Assembly: GCA_029224185.1 (NCBI GenBank)
Contig: JANZKI010000029.1
Span: forward strand, 310,001-374,000
Direction: 5' to 3'
Origin: Karalla daura
Lineage: Eukaryota > Chordata > Actinopteri > Chaetodontiformes > Leiognathidae
Length of the DNA: 64,000 nt
Shown here one piece after another: positions 1 to 13,900 of this stretch; within the stretch, counting starts at the first letter, position 1, and each line of letters starts with the position of its first letter. The notes under the pieces are model-generated. The model worked only from the letters and a program-made list of their open reading frames with translations. It was not told the origin of the DNA and made no database searches. The position numbers and the translations under genes were made by a program.

Positions 1-3000
1 TTTCGAACGCCTAGTTGGGGCAGTTTGCAGCCCCCTGCGTAGGAAACGGTGGGGAAAAGCGCTTTGAAAAACTGTGTTTACGCATTCACCATGGGCCATT
101 ACGCAGTGCAGCAACAGGCCTAAACAGTGTCTAGAACGCCTAGTTGGGCCTGTTTACAGCCCCCTGCGAAGGAAACGGTGGGGAAAAGCGCTTTGAAAAA
201 GTGTGTTGACGCATTCACCGTTGGCCATTACGCAGTGCAGCAACAGGCCTAAACAGTGTTTAGAACGCCTAGTTGGGCTTGTTTACAGCCCCCAGCGTAG
301 GAAACGGTGGGGGAAAGCGCTTTGAAAAAGTGTGTTTACACATTCACCATCGGCCATTACGCAGTGCAGCAACAGGCCTAAACAGTGTTTAGAACGCCTA
401 ATTGGACCTGTTTACAGCCCCTTGCGTAGGAAACGGTGGGGAAAAGCGCTTTGAAAAAGTGTGTTGACGCATTCACCGTTGGCCATTACGCAGTGCAGCA
501 ACAGGCCTAAACAGTGTTTAGAAGGCCTAGTTTGGCTTGTTTACAGCCCCCAGCGTAGGAAACGGTGGGGGAAAGCGCTTTGAAAAAGTGTGTTTACACA
601 TTCACCATCGGCCATTACGCAGTGCAGCAAAAGGCCTAAACAGTGTTTAGAACGCCTAATTGGGCCTGTTTACAGCCCCCTGCGTAGGAAACGGTGGGGA
701 AAAGCGCTTTGAAAAAGTGTGTTTACGCATTCACCATGGGCCATTACGCAGTGCAGCAACAGGCCTAAACAGTGTCTAGAACGCCTAGTTGGGCCTGTTT
801 ACAGCCCCCTGCGAAGGAAACGGTGGGGAAAAGCGCTTTGAAAAAGTGTGTTGACGCATTCACCGTTGGCCATTACGCAGTGCAGCAAAAGGCCTAAACA
901 GTGTTTAGAAGGCCTAGTTTGGCTTGTTTACAGCCCCCAGCGTAGGAAACGGTGGGGGAAAGCGCTTTGAAAAAGTGTGTTTACACATTCACCATCGGCC
1001 ATTACGCAGTGCAGCAAAAGGCCTAAACAGTGTTTAGAACGCCTAATTGGGCCTGTTTACAGCCCCCTGCGTAGGAAATGGTGGGGAAAAGCGCTTTGAA
1101 AAATTATTTTGACGCATTCACCATCAGCCATTACGCAGTGCAGCAACAGGTCTAAACAGTGTTTAGAACGCCTAGTTAGGCCTGTTTACAGCCCCCTGCG
1201 TAGGAAACGGTGGGGAAAAGCGCTTTGAAAAAGTGTGTTTACGCATTCACCATGGGCCATTACGCAGTGCAGCAACAGGCCTAAACAGTGTCTAGAACGC
1301 CTAGTTCGGCCTGTTTACAGCCCCCTGCGTAGGAAACGGTGGGGAAAAGCGCTTTGAAAAAGTGTGTTGACGCATTCACCATCGGCCATTACGCAGTGCA
1401 GCAACAGGTCTAAACAGTGTTTAGAACGCCTAGTTAGGCCTGTTTACAGCCCCCTGCGTAGGAAACGGTGGGGAAAAGCGCTTTGAAAAAGTGTGTTGAC
1501 GCATTCACCATCAGCCATTCCGCAGTGCAGCAACAGGCCGAAACAGTGTTTAGAACGCCTAGTTGGGCCTGTTTACAGACCCTGTGTAGGAAACAGTGAC
1601 GAAAAGCGCTTTGAAAAAGTGTGTTTACGCATTCACCATGGGCCATTACGCAGTGCAGCAACAGGCCTAAACAGTGTTTAGAACGCCTAGTTGGGCTTGT
1701 GTACAGTCCCCAGCGTAGGAAACGGTGGGGGAAAGCGCTTTGAAAAAGTGTGTTTACGCATTCACCATGGGCCATTACGCAGTGCAGCAACAGGCCTAAA
1801 CAGTGTTTAGAACGCCGAATTGGACCTGTTTACAGCCCCTTGCGTAGGAAACGGTGGGGAAAAGCGCTTTGAAAAAGTGTGTTGACGCATTCACCATCAG
1901 CCATTACGCAGTGCAGCAACAGGTCTAAACAGTGTTTAGAACGCCTAGTTAGGCCTGTTTACAGCCCCCTGCGTAGGAAACGGTGGGGAAAAGCGCTTTG
2001 AAAAAGTGTGTTTATGCATTCACCATGGGCCATTACGAAGTGCAGCAACAGGCCTAAACAGTGTCTAGAACACATAGTTGGGCCTGTTTACAGCCCCCTG
2101 CGTAGGAAACGGTGGGGAAAAGTGCTTTGAAAAAGTGTGTTGACGCATTCACCATCGGCCATTACGCAGTGCAGCAACAGGTCTAAACAGTGTTTAGAAC
2201 GCCTAGTTAGGCCTGTTTACAGCCCCCTGCGTAGGAAACGGTGGGGAAAAGCGCTTTGAAAAAGTGTGTTGACGCATTCACCATCAGCCATTCCGCAGTG
2301 CAGCAACAGGCCTAAACAGTGTTTAGAACGCCTAGTTGGGCCTGTTTACAGCCCCCTGTGTAGGAAACAGTGACGAAAAGCGCTTTGAAAAAGTGTGTTT
2401 ACGCATTCACCATGGGCCATTACGCAGTGCAGCAACAGGCCTAAACAGTGTTTCGAAGGCCTAGTTGGGCCAGTTTGCAGCCCCCTGCGTAGGAAACGGT
2501 GGGGAAAAGCGCTTTGAAAAAGTGTGTTTACACATTCACCATCGGCCATTACGCAGTGCAGCAAAAGGCCTAAACAGTGTTTAGAACGCCTAATTGGGCC
2601 TGTTTACAGCCCCCTGCGTAGAAAACGGTGGGGAAAAGCGCTTTGAAAAAGTGTGTTGACGCATTCACCATCAGCCATTACGCAGTGCAGCAACAGGTCT
2701 AAACAGTGTTTAGAACGCCTAGTTAGGCCTGTTTACAGCCCCCTGCGAAGGAAACGGTGGGGAAAAGCGCTTTGAAAAAGTGTGTTGACGCATTCACCAT
2801 CAGCCATTACGCAGTGCAGCAACAGGTCTAAACAGTGTTTAGAACGCCTAGTTAGGCCTGTTTACAGCCCCCTGCGTAGGAAACGGTGGGGAAAAGCGCT
2901 TTGAAAAAGTGTGTTCATGCATTCACCATGGGCCATTACGCAGTGCAGCAACAGGCCTAAACAGTGTCTAGAACACCTAGTTGGGCCTTTTTACAGCCCC

Positions 3001-3353
3001 CTGTGTAGGAAACAGTGACGAAAAGCGCTTTGAAAAAGTGTGTTTACGCATTCACCATGGGCCATTACGCAGTGCAGCAACAGGCCTAAACAGTGTTTCG
3101 AAGCCCTAGTTGGGCCAGTTTGCAGCCCCCTGCGTAGGAAACGGTGGGGAAAAGCGCTTTGAAAAAGTGTGTTTACACATTCACCATCGGCCATTACGCA
3201 GTGCAGCAAAAGGCCTAAACAGTGTTTAGAACGCCTAATTGGGCCTGTTTACAGCCCCCTGCGTAGGAAACGGTGGGGAAAAGCGCTTTGAAAAAGTGTG
3301 TTGACGCATTCACCATCAGCCATTACGCAGTGCAGCAACAGGTCTAAACAGTG

Positions 3354-3482
3354 TTTAGAACGCCTAGTTAGGCCTGTTTACAGCCCCCTGCGTAGGAAAC
3401 GGTGGGGAAAAGCGCTTTGAAAAAGTGTGTTGACGCATTCACCATCGGCCATTACGCAGTGCAGCAACAGGTCTAAACAGTG
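3354..3482 (+). repeat. Representative domain-1 monomer (129 bp)
   Basis: This copy serves as a reference for monomer coordinates. Positions 1-11 are TTTAGAACGCC, 18-30 GGCCTGTTTACAG, 30-39 GCCCCCTGCG, 49-53 GTGGG (the transposon target), 56-65 the palindrome AAAGCGCTTT, 73-83 TGTGTTGACGC, 84-92 ATTCACCAT, 96-106 CCATTACGCAG, and 120-129 CTAAACAGTG. It has seven CpG dinucleotides. The start point is an arbitrary choice within a circularly permutable repeat. The length is divisible by three, which explains the open frames seen on both strands. Confidence 0.95.
3409..3418. repeat. 10-bp perfect palindrome AAAGCGCTTT, once in most monomers
   Basis: AAAGCGCTTT is self-complementary and sits at monomer positions 56-65. 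It is strongly conserved through domain 1. In domain 2 some variants break it (AGCTCTTTG, AGTGCGTTG, AGCACGTTG, AGCGCTGTG, AGCGATTTG). A protein-binding role is possible but not shown by the sequence. Confidence 0.85.
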
Positions 3483-4469
3483 TTTAGAACGCCTAGTTGG
3501 GCCTGTTTACAGCCCCCTGCGTAGGAAACGGTGGGGAAAAGCGCTTTGAAAAAGTGTGTTGACGCATTCACCATCAGCCATTCCGCAGTGCAGCAACAGG
3601 CCGAAACAGTGTTTAGAACGCCTAGTTGGGCCTGTTTACAGCCCCCTGTGTAGGAAACAGTGACGAAAAGCGCTTTGAAAAAGTGTGTTTACGCATTCAC
3701 CATGGGCCATTACGCAGTGCAGCAACAGGCCTAAACAGTGTTTCGAACGCCTAGTTGGGGCAGTTTGCAGCCCCCTGCGTAGGAAACGGTGGGGAAAAGC
3801 GCTTTGAAAAACTGTGTTTACGCATTCACCATGGGCCATTACGCAGTGCAGCAACAGGCCTAAACAGTGTCTAGAACGCCTAGTTGGGCCTGTTTACAGC
3901 CCCCTGCGAAGGAAACGGTGGGGAAAAGCGCTTTGAAAAAGTGTGTTGACGCATTCACCGTTGGCCATTACGCAGTGCAGCAACAGGCCAAAACAGTGTT
4001 TAGAACGCCTAGTTGGGCTTGTTTACAGCCCCCAGCGTAGGAAACGGTGGGGGAAAGCGCTTTGAAAAAGTGTGTTTACACATTCACCATCGGCCATTAC
4101 GCAGTGCAGCAACAGGCCTAAACAGTGTTTAGAACGCCTAATTGGACCTGTTTACAGCCCCTTGCGTAGGAAACGGTGGGGAAAAGCGCTTTGAAAAAGT
4201 GTGTTGACGCATTCACCGTTGGCCATTACGCAGTGCAGCAAAAGGCCTAAACAGTGTTTAGAAGGCCTAGTTTGGCTTGTTTACAGCCCCCAGCGTAGGA
4301 AACGGTGGGGGAAAGCGCTTTGAAAAAGTGTGTTGACGCATTCACCATCAGCCATTACGCAGTGCAGCAACAGGTCTAAACAGTGTTTAGAACGCCTAGT
4401 TAGGCCTGTTTACAGCCCCCTGCGTAGGAAACGGTGGGGAAAAGCGCTTTGAAAAAGTATGTTTACGCA

Positions 4470-6800
4470 TTCACCATGGGCCATTACGCAGTGCAGCAAC
4501 AGGCCTAAACAGTGTCTAGAACGCCTAGTTCGGCCTGTTTACAGCCCCCTGCGTAGGAAACGGTGGGGAATAGCGCTTTGAAAAAGTGTGTTGACGCATT
4601 CACCGTTGGCCATTACGCAGTGCAGCAACAGGCCTAAACAGTATTTAGAACGCCTAGTTGGGCTTGTTTACAGCCCCCTGCGTAGGAAACGGTGGGGGAA
4701 AGCGCTTTGAAAAAGTGTGTTTACGCATTCGCCATCGGCCATTACGCAGTGCAGCAAAAGGCCTAAACAGTGTTTAGAACGCCTAATTGGGCCTGTTTAC
4801 AGCCCCCTGCGTAGGAAACGGTGGGGAAAAGCGCTTTGAAAAAGTGTGTTGACGCATTCACCATCGGCCATTACGCAGTGCAGCAACAGGTCTAAACAGT
4901 GTTTAGAACGCCTAGTTAGGCCTGTTTACAGCCCCCTGCGTAGGAAACGGTGGGGAAAAGCGCTTTGAAAAAGTGTGTTGACGCATTCACCATGGGCCAT
5001 TACGCAGTGCAGCAACAGGCCTAAACAGTGTCTAGAACACCTAGTTGGGCCTGTTTACAGCCCCCTGCGTAGGAAACGGTGGGGAAAAGTGCTTTGAAAA
5101 AGTGTGTTGACGCATTCACCATCGGCCATTACGCAGTGCAGCAACAGGTCTAAACAGTGTTTAGAACGCCTAGTTAGGCCTGTTTACAGCCCCCTACGTA
5201 GGAAACGGTGGGGAAAAGCGCTTTGAAAAAGTGTGTTGACGCATTCACCATCAGCCATTCCGCAGTGCAGCAACAGGCCTAAACAGTGTTTAGAACGTCT
5301 AGTTGGGCCTGTTTACAGCCCCCTGTGTAGGAAACAGTGACGAAAAGCGCTTTGAAAAAGTGTGTTTACGCATTCACCATGGGCCATTACGCAGTGCAGC
5401 AACAGGCCTAAACAGTGTTTCGAAGGCCTAGTTGGGCCAGTTTGCAGCCCCCTGCGTAGGAAACGGTGGGGAAAAGCGCTTTGAAAAAGTGTGTTTACAC
5501 ATTCACCATGGGCCATTACGCAGTGCAGCAACAGGCCTAAACAGTGTCTAGAACGCCTAGTTGGGCCTGTTTAAAGCCCCCTGCGTAGGAAACGGTGGGG
5601 AAAAGCGCTTTGAAAAAGTGTGTTGACGCATTAACCGTTGGCCATTACGCAGTGCAGCAACAAGCCTAAACAGTGTTTAGAACGCCTAGTTGGGCTTGTT
5701 TACAGCCCCCAGCGTAGGAAACGGTGGGGAAAGCGCTTTGAAAAAGTGTGTTTACGCATTCACCATCGGCCATTCCGCAGTGCAGCAAAAGGCCAAAAGA
5801 GTGTTTAGAACGCCAAATTGGACCTGTTTACAGCCCCTTGCGTAGGAAACGGTGGGGAAAAGCGCTTTGAAAAAGTGTGTTGACGCATTCACCATCAGCC
5901 ATCACGCAGTGCAGCAACAGGTCTAAACAGTGTTTAGAACGCCTAGTTAGGCCTGTTTACAGCACCCTGCGTAGGAAACGGTGGGGAAAAGCGGTTTGAA
6001 AAAGTGTGTTGACGCATTCACCATCAGCCATTCCGCAGTGCAGCAACAGGCCTAAACAGTGTTTAGAACGCTTAGTTGGGCCAGTTTGCAGCCCCCTGCG
6101 TAGGAAACGGTGGGGAAAAGCGCTTTGAAAAAGTGTGTTTACGCATTCACCATGGGCCATTACGCAGTGCAGCAACAGGCCTAAACAGTGTCTAGAACGC
6201 CTAGTTGGGCTTGTTTACAGCCCCCAGCGTAGGAAACGGTGGGGGAAAGCGTTTTGAAAAAGTGTGTTTATGCATTCACCATGGGCCATTACGCAGTGCA
6301 GCAACAGGCCTAAACAGTGTTTAGAACGCCTAGTTGGGCCTTTTAACAGCCCCCTGCGTAGGAAACGGTGGGGAAAAGCGCTTTGAAAAAGTGTGTTGAC
6401 GCATTCACCGTTGGCCATTACGCAGTGCAGCAACAGGCCTAAACAGTGTTTAGAACGCCTAGTTGGGCCAGTTTGCAGCCCCCTGCGTAGGAAACGGTGG
6501 GGAAAAGCGCTTTGAAAAAGTGTGTTTACGCATTCACCATGGGCCATTACGCAGTGCAGCAACAGGCCTAAACAGTGTCTAGAACGCCTAGTTGGGCCTG
6601 TTTACAGCCCCCTGCGAAGGAAACGGTGGGGAAAAGCGCTTTGAAAAAGTGTGTTGACGCATTCACCGTTGGCCATTACGCAGTGCAGCAACAGGCCTAA
6701 ACAGTGTTTAGAAGGCCTAGTTTGGCTTGTTTACAGCCCCCAGCGTAGGAAACGGTGGGGGAAAGCGCTTTGAAAAAGTGTGTTTACACATTCACCATCG
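4470..6800 (+). repeat. Long-range duplicated block, copy 1 (offset 11,351 bp)
   Basis: The order of variant monomers here matches 15,821-18,151 at a constant offset of 11,351 bp (88 monomers less one base). Shared rare markers are GGGGAATAGCG (4,569 and 15,920), CATTAACCGTTGG (near 5,630 and 16,981), the one-base-short GGTGGGGAAAGCG monomer, GGCCAAAAGAGTG, CCATCACGCAG and AGCGGTTTG. Small differences (TTTAAAGCC at about 5,571 against TTTACAGCC) show the copies are near-identical and not identical. The edges are approximate. Confidence 0.85.
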
Positions 6801-7899
6801 GCCATTACGCAGTGCAGCAAAAGGCCTAAACAGTGTTTAGAACGCCTAATTGGGCCTGTTTACAGCCCCCTGCGTAGGAAACGGTGGGGAAAAGCGCTTT
6901 GAAAAAGTGTGTTGACGCATTCACCATCAGCCATTACGCAGTGCAGCAACAGGTCTAAACAGTGTTTAGAACGCCTAGTTAGGCCTGTTTACAGCCCCCT
7001 GCGTAGGAAACGGTGGGGAAAAGCGCTTTGAAAAAGTGTGTTTACGCATTCACCATGGGCCATTACGCAGTGCAGCAACAGGCCTAAACAGTGTCTAGAA
7101 CGCCTAGTTCGGCCTGTTTACAGCCCCCTGCGTAGGAAACGGTGGGGAAAAGCGCTTTGAAAAAGTGTGTTGACGCATTCACCATCGGCCATTACGCAGT
7201 GCAGCAACAGGTCTAAACAGTGTTTAGAACGCCTAGTTAGGCCTGTTTACAGCCCCCTGCGTAGGAAACGGTGGGGAAAAGCGCTTTGAAAAAGTGTGTT
7301 GACGCATTCACCATCAGCCATTCCGCAGTGCAGCAACAGGCCGAAACAGTGTTTAGAACGCCTAGTTGGGCCTGTTTACAGACCCCTGTGTAGGAAACAG
7401 TGACGAAAAGCGCTTTGAAAAAGTGTGTTTACGCATTCACCATGGGCCATTACGCAGTGCAGCAACAGGCCTAAACAGTGTTTAGAACGCCTAGTTGGGC
7501 TTGTTTACAGTCCCCAGCGTAGGAAACGGTGGGGGAAAGCGCTTTGAAAAAGTGTGTTTACGCATTCACCATCGGCCATTACGCAGTGCAGCAACAGGCC
7601 TAAACAGTGTTTAGAACGCCGAATTGGACCTGTTTACAGCCCCTTGCGTAGGAAACGGTGGGGAAAAGCGCTTTGAAAAAGTGTGTTGACGCATTCACCA
7701 TCAGCCATTACGCAGTGCAGCAACAGGTCTAAACAGTGTTTAGAACGCCTAGTTAGGCCTGTTTACAGCCCCCTGCGTAGGAAACGGTGGGGAAAAGCGC
7801 TTTGAAAAAGTGTGTTTATGCATTCACCATGGGCCATTACGCAGTGCAGCAACAGGCCTAAACAGTGTCTAGAACACCTAGTTGGGCCTGTTTACAGCC

Positions 7900-10800
7900 C
7901 CCTGCGTAGGAAACGGTGGGGAAAAGCGCTTTGAAAAAGTGTGTTTACGCATTCACCATGGGCCATTACGCAGTGCAGCAACAGGCCTAAACAGTGTCTA
8001 GAACGCCTAGTTCGGCCTGTTTACAGCCCCCTGCGTAGGAAACGGTGGGGAAAAGCGCTTTGAAAAAGTGTGTTGACGCATTCACCGTTGGCCATTACGC
8101 AGTGCAGCAACAGGCCTAAACAGTGTTTAGAACGCCTAGTTGGGCCAGTTTGCAGCCCCCTGCGTAGGAAACGGTGGGGAAAAGCGCTTTGAAAAAGTGT
8201 GTTTACGCATTCACCATGGGCCATTACGCAGTGCAGCAACAGGCCTAAACAGTGTCTAGAACGCCTAGTTGGGCCTGTTTACAGCCCCCTGCGAAGGAAA
8301 CGGTGGGGAAAAGCGCTTTGAAAAAGTGTGTTGACGCATTCACCGTTGGCCATTACGCAGTGCAGCAACAGGCCTAAACAGTGTTTAGAAGGCCTAGTTT
8401 GGCTTGTTTACAGCCCCCAGCGTAGGAAACGGTGGGGGAAAGCGCTTTGAAAAAGTGTGTTTACACATTCACCATCGGCCATTACGCAGTGCAGCAAAAG
8501 GCCTAAACAGTGTTTAGAACGCCTAATTGGGCCTGTTTACAGCCCCCTGCGTAGGAAACGGTGGGGAAAAGCGCTTTGAAAAAGTGTGTTGACGCATTCA
8601 CCATCAGCCATTACGCAGTGCAGCAACAGGTCTAAACAGTGTTTAGAACGCCTAGTTAGGCCTGTTTACAGCCCCCTGCGTAGGAAACGGTGGGGAAAAG
8701 CGCTTTGAAAAAGTGTGTTTACGCATTCACCATGGGCCATTACGCAGTGCAGCAACAGGCCTAAACAGTGTCTAGAACGCCTAGTTCGGCCTGTTTACAG
8801 CCCCCTGCGTAGGAAACGGTGGGGAAAAGCGCTTTGAAAAAGTGTGTTGACGCATTCACCATCGGCCATTACGCAGTGCAGCAACAGGTCTAAACAGTGT
8901 TTAGAACGCCTAGTTAGGCCTGTTTACAGCCCCCTGCGTAGGAAACGGTGGGGAAAAGCGCTTTGAAAAAGTGTGTTGACGCATTCACCATCAGCCATTC
9001 CGCAGTGCAGCAACAGGCCGAAACAGTGTTTAGAACGCCTAGTTGGGCCTGTTTACAGACCCCTGTGTAGGAAACAGTGACGAAAAGCGCTTTGAAAAAG
9101 TGTGTTTACGCATTCACCATGGGCCATTACGCAGTGCAGCAACAGGCCTAAACAGTGTTTAGAACGCCTAGTTGGGCTTGTTTACAGTCCCCAGCGTAGG
9201 AAACGGTGGGGGAAAGCGCTTTGAAAAAGTGTGTTTACGCATTCACCATCGGCCATTACGCAGTGCAGCAACAGGCCTAAACAGTGTTTAGAACGCCGAA
9301 TTGGACCTGTTTACAGCCCCTTGCGTAGGAAACGGTGGGGAAAAGCGCTTTGAAAAAGTGTGTTGACGCATTCACCATCAGCCATTACGCAGTGCAGCAA
9401 CAGGTCTAAACAGTGTTTAGAACGCCTAGTTAGGCCTGTTTACAGCCCCCTGCGTAGGAAACGGTGGGGAAAAGCGCTTTGAAAAAGTGTGTTTATGCAT
9501 TCACCATGGGCCATTACGCAGTGCAGCAACAGGCCTAAACAGTGTCTAGAACACCTAGTTGGGCCTGTTTACAGCCCCCTGCGTAGGAAACGGTGGGGAA
9601 AAGTGCTTTGAAAAAGTGTGTTGACGCATTCACCATCGGCCATTACGCAGTGCAGCTACAGGTCTAAACAGTGTTTAGAACGCCTAGTTAGGCCTGTTTA
9701 CAGCCCCCTGCGTAGGAAACGGTGGGGAAAAGCGCTTTGAAAAAGTGTGTTGACGCATTCACCATCAGCCATTCCGCAGTGCAGCAACAGGCCTAAACAG
9801 TGTTTAGAACGCCTAGTTGGGCCTGTTTACAGCCCCCTGTGTAGGAAACAGTGACGAAAAGCGCTTTGAAAAAGTGTGTTTACGCATTCACCATGGGCCA
9901 TTACGCAGTGCAGCAACAGGCCTAAACAGTGTTTCGAAGGCCTAGTTGGGCCAGTTTGCAGCCCCCTGCGTAGGAAACGGTGGGGAAAAGCGCTTTGAAA
10001 AAGTGTGTTTACACATTCACCATCGGCCATTACGCAGTGCAGCAAAAGGCCTAAACAGTGTTTAGAACGCCTAATTGGGCCTGTTTACAGCCCCCTGCGT
10101 AGGAAACGGTGGGGAAAAGCGCTTTGAAAAAGTGTGTTGACGCATTCACCATCAGCCATTACGCAGTGCAGCAACAGGTCTAAACAGTGTTTAGAACGCC
10201 TAGTTAGGCCTGTTTACAGCCCCCTGCGTAGGAAACGGTGGGGAAAAGCGCTTTGAAAAAGTGTGTTGACGCATTCACCATCGGCCATTACGCAGTGCAG
10301 CAACAGGTCTAAACAGTGTTTAGAACGCCTAGTTGGGCCTGTTTACAGCCCCCTGCGTAGGAAACGGTGGGGAAAAGCGCTTTGAAAAAGTGTGTTGACG
10401 CATTCACCATCAGCCATTCCGCAGTGCAGCAACAGGCCGAAACAGTGTTTAGAACGCCTAGTTGGGCCTGTTTACAGCCCCCTGTGTAGGAAACAGTGAC
10501 GAAAAGCGCTTTGAAAAAGTGTGTTTACGCATTCACCATGGGCCATTACGCAGTGCAGCAACAGGCCTAAACAGTGTTTCGAACGCCTAGTTGGGCCAGT
10601 TTGCAGCCCCCTGCGTAGGAAACGGTGGGGAAAAGCGCTTTGAAAAACTTTGTTTACGCATTCACCATGGGCCATTACGCAGTGCAGCAACAGGCCTAAA
10701 CAGTGTCTAGAACGCCTAGTTGGGCCTGTTTACAGCCCCCTGCGAAGGAAACGGTGGGGAAAAGCGCTTTGAAAAAGTGTGTTGACGCATTCACCATCAG

Positions 10801-10995
10801 CCATTACGCAGTGCAGCAACAGGCCTAAACAGTGTTTAGAACGCCTAGTTGGGCTTGTTTACAGCCCCCAGCGTAGGAAACGGTGGGGGAAAGCGCTTTG
10901 AAAAAGTTTGTTTACACATTCACCATCGGCCATTACGCAGTGCAGCAACAGGCCTAAACAGTGTTTAGAACGCCTAATTGGACCTGTTTACAGCC
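7900..10995 (+). repeat. 24-monomer higher-order repeat (3,096 bp), copy 1
   Basis: Every distinctive monomer between about 7.9 and 11.0 kb recurs 3,096 bp later (24 x 129) in the same order. Examples are the rare AACTTTGTTTACG monomer (10,647 and 13,743), the GCAGCTACAGG monomer (about 9,654 and 12,750) and the CTGTGTAGGAAACAGTGACG monomers. Seen differences include GCAAAAGG at about 10,043 against GCAACAGG at about 13,139, and GTCTAGAAC near 8,000 against GTTTAGAAC near 11,095. The ends are approximate. Confidence 0.88.
9420..10700 (+). repeat. Recurrent multi-monomer block seen at least four times in domain 1
   Basis: The ordered set of a TTTATGCATTC monomer, an AGAACACCTAG monomer, AGTGCTTTG, GCAGCTACAGG, CCATTCCGCAG, GTGACGAAAAG and TTTCGAAGGCC recurs near 12.52-13.79 kb, 19.35-20.63 kb and 26.45-27.73 kb. 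A partial version lies at about 2.35-3.86 kb. Offsets are 3,096, then about 6,836, then 7,095 bp. This block is a mobile cassette in the sense of array turnover, not a transposon. Confidence 0.8.
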
Positions 10996-13900
10996 CCCTG
11001 CGTAGGAAACGGTGGGGAAAAGCGCTTTGAAAAAGTGTGTTTACGCATTCACCATGGGCCATTACGCAGTGCAGCAACAGGCCTAAACAGTGTTTAGAAC
11101 GCCTAGTTCGGCCTGTTTACAGCCCCCTGCGTAGGAAACGGTGGGGAAAAGCGCTTTGAAAAAGTGTGTTGACGCATTCACCGTTGGCCATTACGCAGTG
11201 CAGCAACAGGCCTAAACAGTGTTTAGAACGCCTAGTTGGGCCAGTTTGCAGCCCCCTGCGTAGGAAACGGTGGGGAAAAGCGCTTTGAAAAAGTGTGTTT
11301 ACGCATTCACCATGGGCCATTACGCAGTGCAGCAACAGGCCTAAACAGTGTCTAGAACGCCTAGTTGGGCCTGTTTACAGCCCCCTGCGAAGGAAACGGT
11401 GGGGAAAAGCGCTTTGAAAAAGTGTGTTGACGCATTCACCGTTGGCCATTACGCAGTGCAGCAACAGGCCTAAACAGTGTTTAGAAGGCCTAGTTTGGCT
11501 TGTTTACAGCCCCCAGCGTAGGAAACGGTGGGGGAAAGCGCTTTGAAAAAGTGTGTTTACACATTCACCATCGGCCATTACGCAGTGCAGCAAAAGGCCT
11601 AAACAGTGTTTAGAACGCCTAATTGGGCCTGTTTACAGCCCCCTGCGTAGGAAACGGTGGGGAAAAGCGCTTTGAAAAAGTGTGTTGACGCATTCACCAT
11701 CAGCCATTACGCAGTGCAGCAACAGGTCTAAACAGTGTTTAGAACGCCTAGTTAGGCCTGTTTACAGCCCCCTGCGTAGGAAACGGTGGGGAAAAGCGCT
11801 TTGAAAAAGTGTGTTTACGCATTCACCATGGGCCATTACGCAGTGCAGCAACAGGCCTAAACAGTGTCTAGAACGCCTAGTTCGGCCTGTTTACAGCCCC
11901 CTGCGTAGGAAACGGTGGGGAAAAGCGCTTTGAAAAAGTGTGTTGACGCATTCACCATCGGCCATTACGCAGTGCAGCAACAGGTCTAAACAGTGTTTAG
12001 AACGCCTAGTTAGGCCTGTTTACAGCCCCCTGCGTAGGAAACGGTGGGGAAAAGCGCTTTGAAAAAGTGTGTTGACGCATTCACCATCAGCCATTCCGCA
12101 GTGCAGCAACAGGCCGAAACAGTGTTTAGAACGCCTAGTTGGGCCTGTTTACAGACCCCTGTGTAGGAAACAGTGACGAAAAGCGCTTTGAAAAAGTGTG
12201 TTTACGCATTCACCATGGGCCATTACGCAGTGCAGCAACAGGCCTAAACAGTGTTTAGAACGCCTAGTTGGGCTTGTTTACAGTCCCCAGCGTAGGAAAC
12301 GGTGGGGGAAAGCGCTTTGAAAAAGTGTGTTTACGCATTCACCATCGGCCATTACGCAGTGCAGCAACAGGCCTAAACAGTGTTTAGAACGCCGAATTGG
12401 ACCTGTTTACAGCCCCTTGCGTAGGAAACGGTGGGGAAAAGCGCTTTGAAAAAGTGTGTTGACGCATTCACCATCAGCCATTACGCAGTGCAGCAACAGG
12501 TCTAAACAGTGTTTAGAACGCCTAGTTAGGCCTGTTTACAGCCCCCTGCGTAGGAAACGGTGGGGAAAAGCGCTTTGAAAAAGTGTGTTTATGCATTCAC
12601 CATGGGCCATTACGCAGTGCAGCAACAGGCCTAAACAGTGTCTAGAACACCTAGTTGGGCCTGTTTACAGCCCCCTGCGTAGGAAACGGTGGGGAAAAGT
12701 GCTTTGAAAAAGTGTGTTGACGCATTCACCATCGGCCATTACGCAGTGCAGCTACAGGTCTAAACAGTGTTTAGAACGCCTAGTTAGGCCTGTTTACAGC
12801 CCCCTGCGTAGGAAACGGTGGGGAAAAGCGCTTTGAAAAAGTGTGTTGACGCATTCACCATCAGCCATTCCGCAGTGCAGCAACAGGCCTAAACAGTGTT
12901 TAGAACGCCTAGTTGGGCCTGTTTACAGCCCCCTGTGTAGGAAACAGTGACGAAAAGCGCTTTGAAAAAGTGTGTTTACGCATTCACCATGGGCCATTAC
13001 GCAGTGCAGCAACAGGCCTAAACAGTGTTTCGAAGGCCTAGTTGGGCCAGTTTGCAGCCCCCTGCGTAGGAAACGGTGGGGAAAAGCGCTTTGAAAAAGT
13101 GTGTTTACACATTCACCATCGGCCATTACGCAGTGCAGCAACAGGCCTAAACAGTGTTTAGAACGCCTAATTGGGCCTGTTTACAGCCCCCTGCGTAGGA
13201 AACGGTGGGGAAAAGCGCTTTGAAAAAGTGTGTTGACGCATTCACCATCAGCCATTACGCAGTGCAGCAACAGGTCTAAACAGTGTTTAGAACGCCTAGT
13301 TAGGCCTGTTTACAGCCCCCTGCGTAGGAAACGGTGGGGAAAAGCGCTTTGAAAAAGTGTGTTGACGCATTCACCATCGGCCATTACGCAGTGCAGCAAC
13401 AGGTCTAAACAGTGTTTAGAACGCCTAGTTGGGCCTGTTTACAGCCCCCTGCGTAGGAAACGGTGGGGAAAAGCGCTTTGAAAAAGTGTGTTGACGCATT
13501 CACCATCAGCCATTCCGCAGTGCAGCAACAGGCCGAAACAGTGTTTAGAACGCCTAGTTGGGCCTGTTTACAGCCCCCTGTGTAGGAAACAGTGACGAAA
13601 AGCGCTTTGAAAAAGTGTGTTTACGCATTCACCATGGGCCATTACGCAGTGCAGCAACAGGCCTAAACAGTGTTTCGAACGCCTAGTTGGGCCAGTTTGC
13701 AGCCCCCTGCGTAGGAAACGGTGGGGAAAAGCGCTTTGAAAAACTTTGTTTACGCATTCACCATGGGCCATTACGCAGTGCAGCAACAGGCCTAAACAGT
13801 GTCTAGAACGCCTAGTTGGGCCTGTTTACAGCCCCCTGCGAAGGAAACGGTGGGGAAAAGCGCTTTGAAAAAGTGTGTTGACGCATTCACCATCAGCCAT

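Noticed and set aside
1434..1790. Minus-strand open frames of 66-126 codons repeated across the window, with a 43-residue period
   Set aside because: The monomer is 3 x 43 bases, so any frame without a stop stays open into the next monomer. The frames have no recognisable domain, end wherever a variant base creates a stop, and occur on both strands. They are by-products of the repeat.
3354..3482. CENP-B box (NTTCGNNNNANNCGGGN) in the monomer
   Set aside because: TTTCGAACGCC and ATTCGCCATCGG start with TTCG but lack the required A and CGGG at the right spacing.
3354..3482. Tandem 5S rRNA, tRNA or snRNA gene cluster, given a unit near 120-130 bp
   Set aside because: I see no recognisable 5S internal control region, no tRNA A and B boxes, and no conserved snRNA segments in the monomer.
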